From the NCBI GenBank assembly GCA_900771185.1, contig CAAGND010000092.1, forward strand, positions 1 through 10,935: a stretch of DNA of 10,935 bases, written 5' to 3'. Numbering within the stretch: the first letter of the stretch is position 1; each line of letters opens with the position of its first letter. Of the stretch, positions 7,466-10,935 are shown piece after piece. The translations under genes and the position numbers were made by a program. The notes beneath the pieces are model-generated. The model was not told the DNA's origin and made no database searches. It saw nothing but the letters and a program-made list of their open reading frames with translations. Source of the stretch: Clostridia bacterium. Lineage in GTDB: Bacteria > Bacillota > Clostridia > Oscillospirales > Acutalibacteraceae.

Positions 7466-7494
7466 TTGAAATTCAGCGCCGGGAATAGTATAAT
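7466..7494 (+). promoter_or_regulatory. Sigma-A promoter for mfd
   Basis: TTGAAA (7466-7471, 5 of 6 to consensus) and TATAAT (7489-7494, 6 of 6) are separated by exactly 17 bases. Transcription would start near 7501, about 52 bases before the preferred mfd start. It lies in the 128-base gap after spoIIE, so mfd can be expressed in vegetative cells independently of the sporulation gene in front of it. Confidence 0.85.
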
Positions 7495-7543
7495 AAAGTT
7501 TCAGGCTATGAACGAATCCTCTTTTATGGGGGTATTAATTACC

Positions 7544-7549
7544 GAGGTG
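7544..7549 (+). promoter_or_regulatory. Ribosome binding site choosing the mfd start
   Basis: GAGGTG ends three bases before ATG 7553, with the AGG core five bases away. Two in-frame upstream ATG codons, at 7508 and 7526, have no Shine-Dalgarno sequence. The one at 7508 would leave a leader of only about seven bases from the predicted transcription start. This favours 7553. Confidence 0.6.
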
Positions 7550-7552
7550 CTT

Positions 7553-10500
7553 ATGAACGGGCTGATATCGGCTGCAAAAAAACTTGAAGAATATAACTCG
7601 GTGCTGTCCGCCGTGCAAAGCGGCCGTCTGCCACTCGGCATGACGGGGCTTTCGCATATCCACAAGGCGCATTTTGCCGCGGCACTTGCCGCTGACACGG
7701 GCAGACCGTTGCTTATAATCACACCTGACGAGGCGCAGGCGTCGCGGCTGACGCTTGATATGCGCGCTATCGGATGCGCGGCGCAGCTCTATCCTGCGCG
7801 TGACTTCGCCTTCCGCTCAACGGAAAGTCAGTCGAGGGAGTATGAGCACCGCAGGCTCGGTGTGCTGGATAAAATGCTCCGGGGCAAGGCGGATGCGGTG
7901 GTCTGCTCCGCCGAGGCCGCTTCACAGCTGACACTGCCGCCGGAGGAGCTGCGTTTAAGGACACTTGAGATAAACTCGGGCGATGAGTTTGGGCTTGATT
8001 TTCTTGTCAAGACGCTTGTGCGTGCGGGCTATTCCAAATCCGCGCAGGTGGACGGAGTGGGTCAGTTTGCCGTCAGAGGGGGAGTGCTCGACTTTTTCGC
8101 TCCCGGCTATGAATATCCGTGCCGTCTGGAGCTGTGGGGAGATGAGGTTGACAGCATCGCGTTTTTCGACCCGGAGACTCAGAGGCGAACCGACAATATC
8201 CAAACTGTCAAAATCTCACCCGCAAACGAGATTCTCGTCCCCGACACTCCCGACTTTATAGCCCTGCTTGAGCGATTTCATTCGGATATACACGGCAGAG
8301 GTTCGGTGAAGGCGCGCGCGTCCGTTGCCAAGGATATAGACAGGCTGAAGGCAGGCATACGCCTTGCCTCAACCGATAAATACATGCCGCTTCTCTATGA
8401 CGTGGCTTCAATTTTTGACTATGCCGAGGGCTACACTCTTGTTGTCAGCGAGAGCTTTTCTGTCCGCGAGAGGTTCAATGCCGCCGAGGGGCTTATGAAT
8501 GAGACGGTGAAGGCGATGTTCGAGGAGGGCGAGCTGTGCCCCGGACTGGACAGGTTTTCACTGCGTTTCCCCGATCTGCTCAGATACTATGAGCAGATGG
8601 GTGTGATATACATGGACAATCTGCCCAGAGGCAGCTTTGACACGCCCGTTCGTGAGCTTGTCGGTGTCAACGCAAGGCAGATACCCGCGTGGAACGGCTC
8701 GGTGTCCGTGTTGGAGGACGATCTTCGAGCGCTGTCCGCGATGAAGGAGAGAACCTGTGTTATTTTCGCGGGGACATCAAAAGCCGCCGACGCGCTTTGC
8801 TCGGATCTCGAAAAGGACGGTTTCAACGCTCTTTTTATGCCCGAAATACCGTCAGAGCTGTCCGCCGGCAGAATAACCGTTCTGCCCGGCAGCATTTCGG
8901 CGGGCTTTGAATATTCGCTTGCCAAAATCACGGTGATGTCCCATGCGGGACGAGTGTCATCGGCTGTTCGCAAAAAAGCCGCCAAAAAGACCGCGAACTC
9001 CTTTCACAGCCTTGACGAGCTGCACAGGGGTGACTATGTGGTTCATGTCGCCCACGGTATCGGCGTTTTCGAGGGGATAAACAAGCTTGAAGCCGGCGGG
9101 ACGATAAAGGACTATATAAAAATACGCTACGACAAGGGCGATGTTTTATATGTGCCGGTCACGCAGCTTGACCAGGTTTCAAAATATATCGGTCCGTCCG
9201 GCGATGACAAGCCGGTCAGACTTAACCGTCTGGGCGGCAAGGACTGGCAGAAAACACGTTCAAAGGTACGTTCCGCCGTCAAGGATATGGCTAAGGAGCT
9301 GACGGAGCTTTATTCAAAGCGGATGCAGATACAGGGACACGCTTTTTCGCCGGATATCGACATGCAGAACGATTTTGAGCGCCGATTTGAGTTTGATGAG
9401 ACGGCGGATCAGCTCCGATGTGTGGACGAGATAAAGGGCGATATGGAGAAGCAGTACCCGATGGACAGACTGCTCTGCGGTGATGTCGGTTTCGGAAAAA
9501 CCGAGGTGGCGCTCAGAGGCGCTTTCAAGTGCGTGGCGGACGGCAAGCAGTGCGCCATTCTTGTGCCGACAACAATTCTTGCCTATCAGCACTATCAGAC
9601 GCTGTTGAAACGCTTTGAGGGCTTTCCCGTTGAGGCCCGTATGCTCTCGCGCTTCTGCACAAAAAAGGAGACGGAGGAGACAATCAAGGGACTCAGACGC
9701 GGCAGCGTTGATATTGTTGTCGGAACACACAGGCTGATTTCAAAGGACGTGTCCTTCAAGGATCTCGGACTGATAATTATAGATGAGGAGCAGCGCTTCG
9801 GCGTGGCGCAGAAGGAGAAGCTCAAAGAGCTTTATCCTAAGGTGGACGTGCTGACGCTCACCGCAACGCCTATCCCGAGGACGCTCAATATGGCGCTCTC
9901 GGGAATAAGGGACATGTCAATTCTTGAGGAGGCACCGCATGACCGTTCTCCGGTTCAGACCTATGTTGTCGAATATAATCCGGAGATGCTCGCACAGGCG
10001 ATGAATGCCGAGCTGCGCAGGGGAGGTCAGGTCTACTATCTGCACAACCGTGTCGAGACGATAGAGAAAACCGCCGCCGGCATAAAGGAGCTGTTGCCTG
10101 AGGCGACAGTGGGCATAGCCCACGGCAAGATGAGTGAGGATGAGCTCAGCGAGGTTTGGCGCAGACTGCTCGAGGGAGAGATAGACATACTCGTCTGCAC
10201 CACGATAATCGAAACCGGAGTGGACGTCCCAAATGTCAACACGCTGATAATCGAGGATGCGGACCGCATGGGTCTTGCGCAGCTTCATCAGATAAGGGGA
10301 CGTGTCGGGCGCTCATCGAGGCGCGCGAGCGCATATCTTACCTTCCGCCCGGGGAAAGAGCTCTCCGAGATTGCGACAAACAGACTGGACGCGATAAGAG
10401 AATATACCGAGTTCGGCTCCGGCTTCAAGATAGCGATGCGCGACCTTGAACTCAGGGGAGCGGGCAATGTGCTCGGCGCACAGCAGCACGGTCACATGGA

Positions 10501-10935
10501 GGCGGTGGGCTATGAGATGTATCTCCAGCTCCTTGAACAGGCGATAAGCGAGGAGAAGGGCGAGGTTCACAAGCCGCCTAAGAAGGAATGCCTTGTCGAT
10601 CTTCCGATAGATGCGCATATACCGCCGTCATATATCGAGAGCGTGCCGCAGAGACTTGGAATATACCGCCGCATTGCCGACATCGGTGGCAGGGCGGATG
10701 CGGACGATGTTATAGACGAGCTTATAGACCGCTTCGGCGATCCGCCGGAGCCGGTGCTGGGGCTTATCAGAACATCACTGCTCAGAGCCTATTCCTCACA
10801 GCATAACATATATGAGATATCACGCAAGAACGACAGACTGCTGCTGTATATCGATGACCTTGACATGCAGAAGATATCCGCGGTTGCGGCGGGCTTCCCC
10901 GGCAGAGTGACTGTCAGCGCATCGGGAAAGCCGCA
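7553..10935 (+). CDS. mfd: Transcription-repair coupling factor Mfd, C-terminal end off window
   Basis: About 1127 codons are present and open to the right edge; family members run to roughly 1150-1180, so only the last few dozen residues are missing. Mfd is an ATP-driven DNA translocase that pushes stalled RNA polymerase off damaged DNA and recruits UvrA. The N-terminal UvrB-like module includes AVRGGVLDFF (173-182). The RNA-polymerase-interacting domain spans about 485-570, beginning LDELHRGDYVVHVAHGIG. The translocase has Walker A GDVGFGKT (643-650), DEEQ (744-747), TATPIPRT (770-777), ETGVDVPN (887-894) and QIRGRVGR (913-920). The C-terminal domain starts near LVDLPIDAHIPP (1014-1025). 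All helicase motifs look intact. Start at ATG 7553 is chosen for its ribosome site; an in-frame ATG at 7508 would add 15 residues. It follows spoIIE but has its own promoter. Confidence 0.96.
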   Translation, partial: MNGLISAAKKLEEYNSVLSAVQSGRLPLGMTGLSHIHKAHFAAALAADTGRPLLIITPDEAQASRLTLDMRAIGCAAQLYPARDFAFRSTESQSREYEHRRLGVLDKMLRGKADAVVCSAEAASQLTLPPEELRLRTLEINSGDEFGLDFLVKTLVRAGYSKSAQVDGVGQFAVRGGVLDFFAPGYEYPCRLELWGDEVDSIAFFDPETQRRTDNIQTVKISPANEILVPDTPDFIALLERFHSDIHGRGSVKARASVAKDIDRLKAGIRLASTDKYMPLLYDVASIFDYAEGYTLVVSESFSVRERFNAAEGLMNETVKAMFEEGELCPGLDRFSLRFPDLLRYYEQMGVIYMDNLPRGSFDTPVRELVGVNARQIPAWNGSVSVLEDDLRALSAMKERTCVIFAGTSKAADALCSDLEKDGFNALFMPEIPSELSAGRITVLPGSISAGFEYSLAKITVMSHAGRVSSAVRKKAAKKTANSFHSLDELHRGDYVVHVAHGIGVFEGINKLEAGGTIKDYIKIRYDKGDVLYVPVTQLDQVSKYIGPSGDDKPVRLNRLGGKDWQKTRSKVRSAVKDMAKELTELYSKRMQIQGHAFSPDIDMQNDFERRFEFDETADQLRCVDEIKGDMEKQYPMDRLLCGDVGFGKTEVALRGAFKCVADGKQCAILVPTTILAYQHYQTLLKRFEGFPVEARMLSRFCTKKETEETIKGLRRGSVDIVVGTHRLISKDVSFKDLGLIIIDEEQRFGVAQKEKLKELYPKVDVLTLTATPIPRTLNMALSGIRDMSILEEAPHDRSPVQTYVVEYNPEMLAQAMNAELRRGGQVYYLHNRVETIEKTAAGIKELLPEATVGIAHGKMSEDELSEVWRRLLEGEIDILVCTTIIETGVDVPNVNTLIIEDADRMGLAQLHQIRGRVGRSSRRASAYLTFRPGKELSEIATNRLDAIREYTEFGSGFKIAMRDLELRGAGNVLGAQQHGHMEAVGYEMYLQLLEQAISEEKGEVHKPPKKECLVDLPIDAHIPPSYIESVPQRLGIYRRIADIGGRADADDVIDELIDRFGDPPEPVLGLIRTSLLRAYSSQHNIYEISRKNDRLLLYIDDLDMQKISAVAAGFPGRVTVSASGKP

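Noticed and set aside
10156..10618. Overlapping frames on both strands within mfd
   Set aside because: The mfd frame carries intact helicase motifs throughout this stretch; these are GC-rich shadows.

Overview
The window looks like chromosomal DNA from an endospore-forming member of the Clostridia, probably near Oscillospirales/Ruminococcaceae. This rests on an intact SpoIIE sporulation phosphatase, Firmicutes-type Shine-Dalgarno sequences and sigma-A promoters, AT-rich spacers between fairly GC-rich genes, and frequent ATA and AGG codons. The lineage below class level is inference, because no marker gene was compared.

The left part (1-4697) is all on the minus strand. From right to left it holds rlmB (23S rRNA 2'-O-methyltransferase), then, 39 bases on, a 993-residue membrane protein, a hairpin, and the first 293 codons of a secreted lipase. 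The 993-residue protein has the eight-helix plan and the nucleotide-domain landmarks of a P1B-type ATPase. However, the phosphorylated-Asp, TGE, HP and GDGxND motifs are all replaced or missing, and it carries a roughly 430-residue acidic, apparently disordered N-terminal extension. It reads as a pseudo-P-type ATPase and is the most unusual object here. The lipase belongs to the staphylococcal/Geobacillus zinc-lipase group and runs off the left edge.

A 319-base divergent spacer (4745-5063) separates rlmB from the right part. It has an extended -10 sigma-A promoter firing left into rlmB and a perfect 7/7 Spo0A box upstream of spoIIE, as expected for an early sporulation gene.

The right part (5064-10935) is on the plus strand: spoIIE, then a short spacer with a near-consensus sigma-A promoter, then mfd (transcription-repair coupling factor). 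The mfd gene is open to the right edge with about 1127 codons present and is nearly complete.

Apart from the rlmB/pseudo-ATPase pair, the genes look like independent housekeeping or sporulation units rather than one pathway. No mobile element, CRISPR array, tRNA or rRNA was seen.
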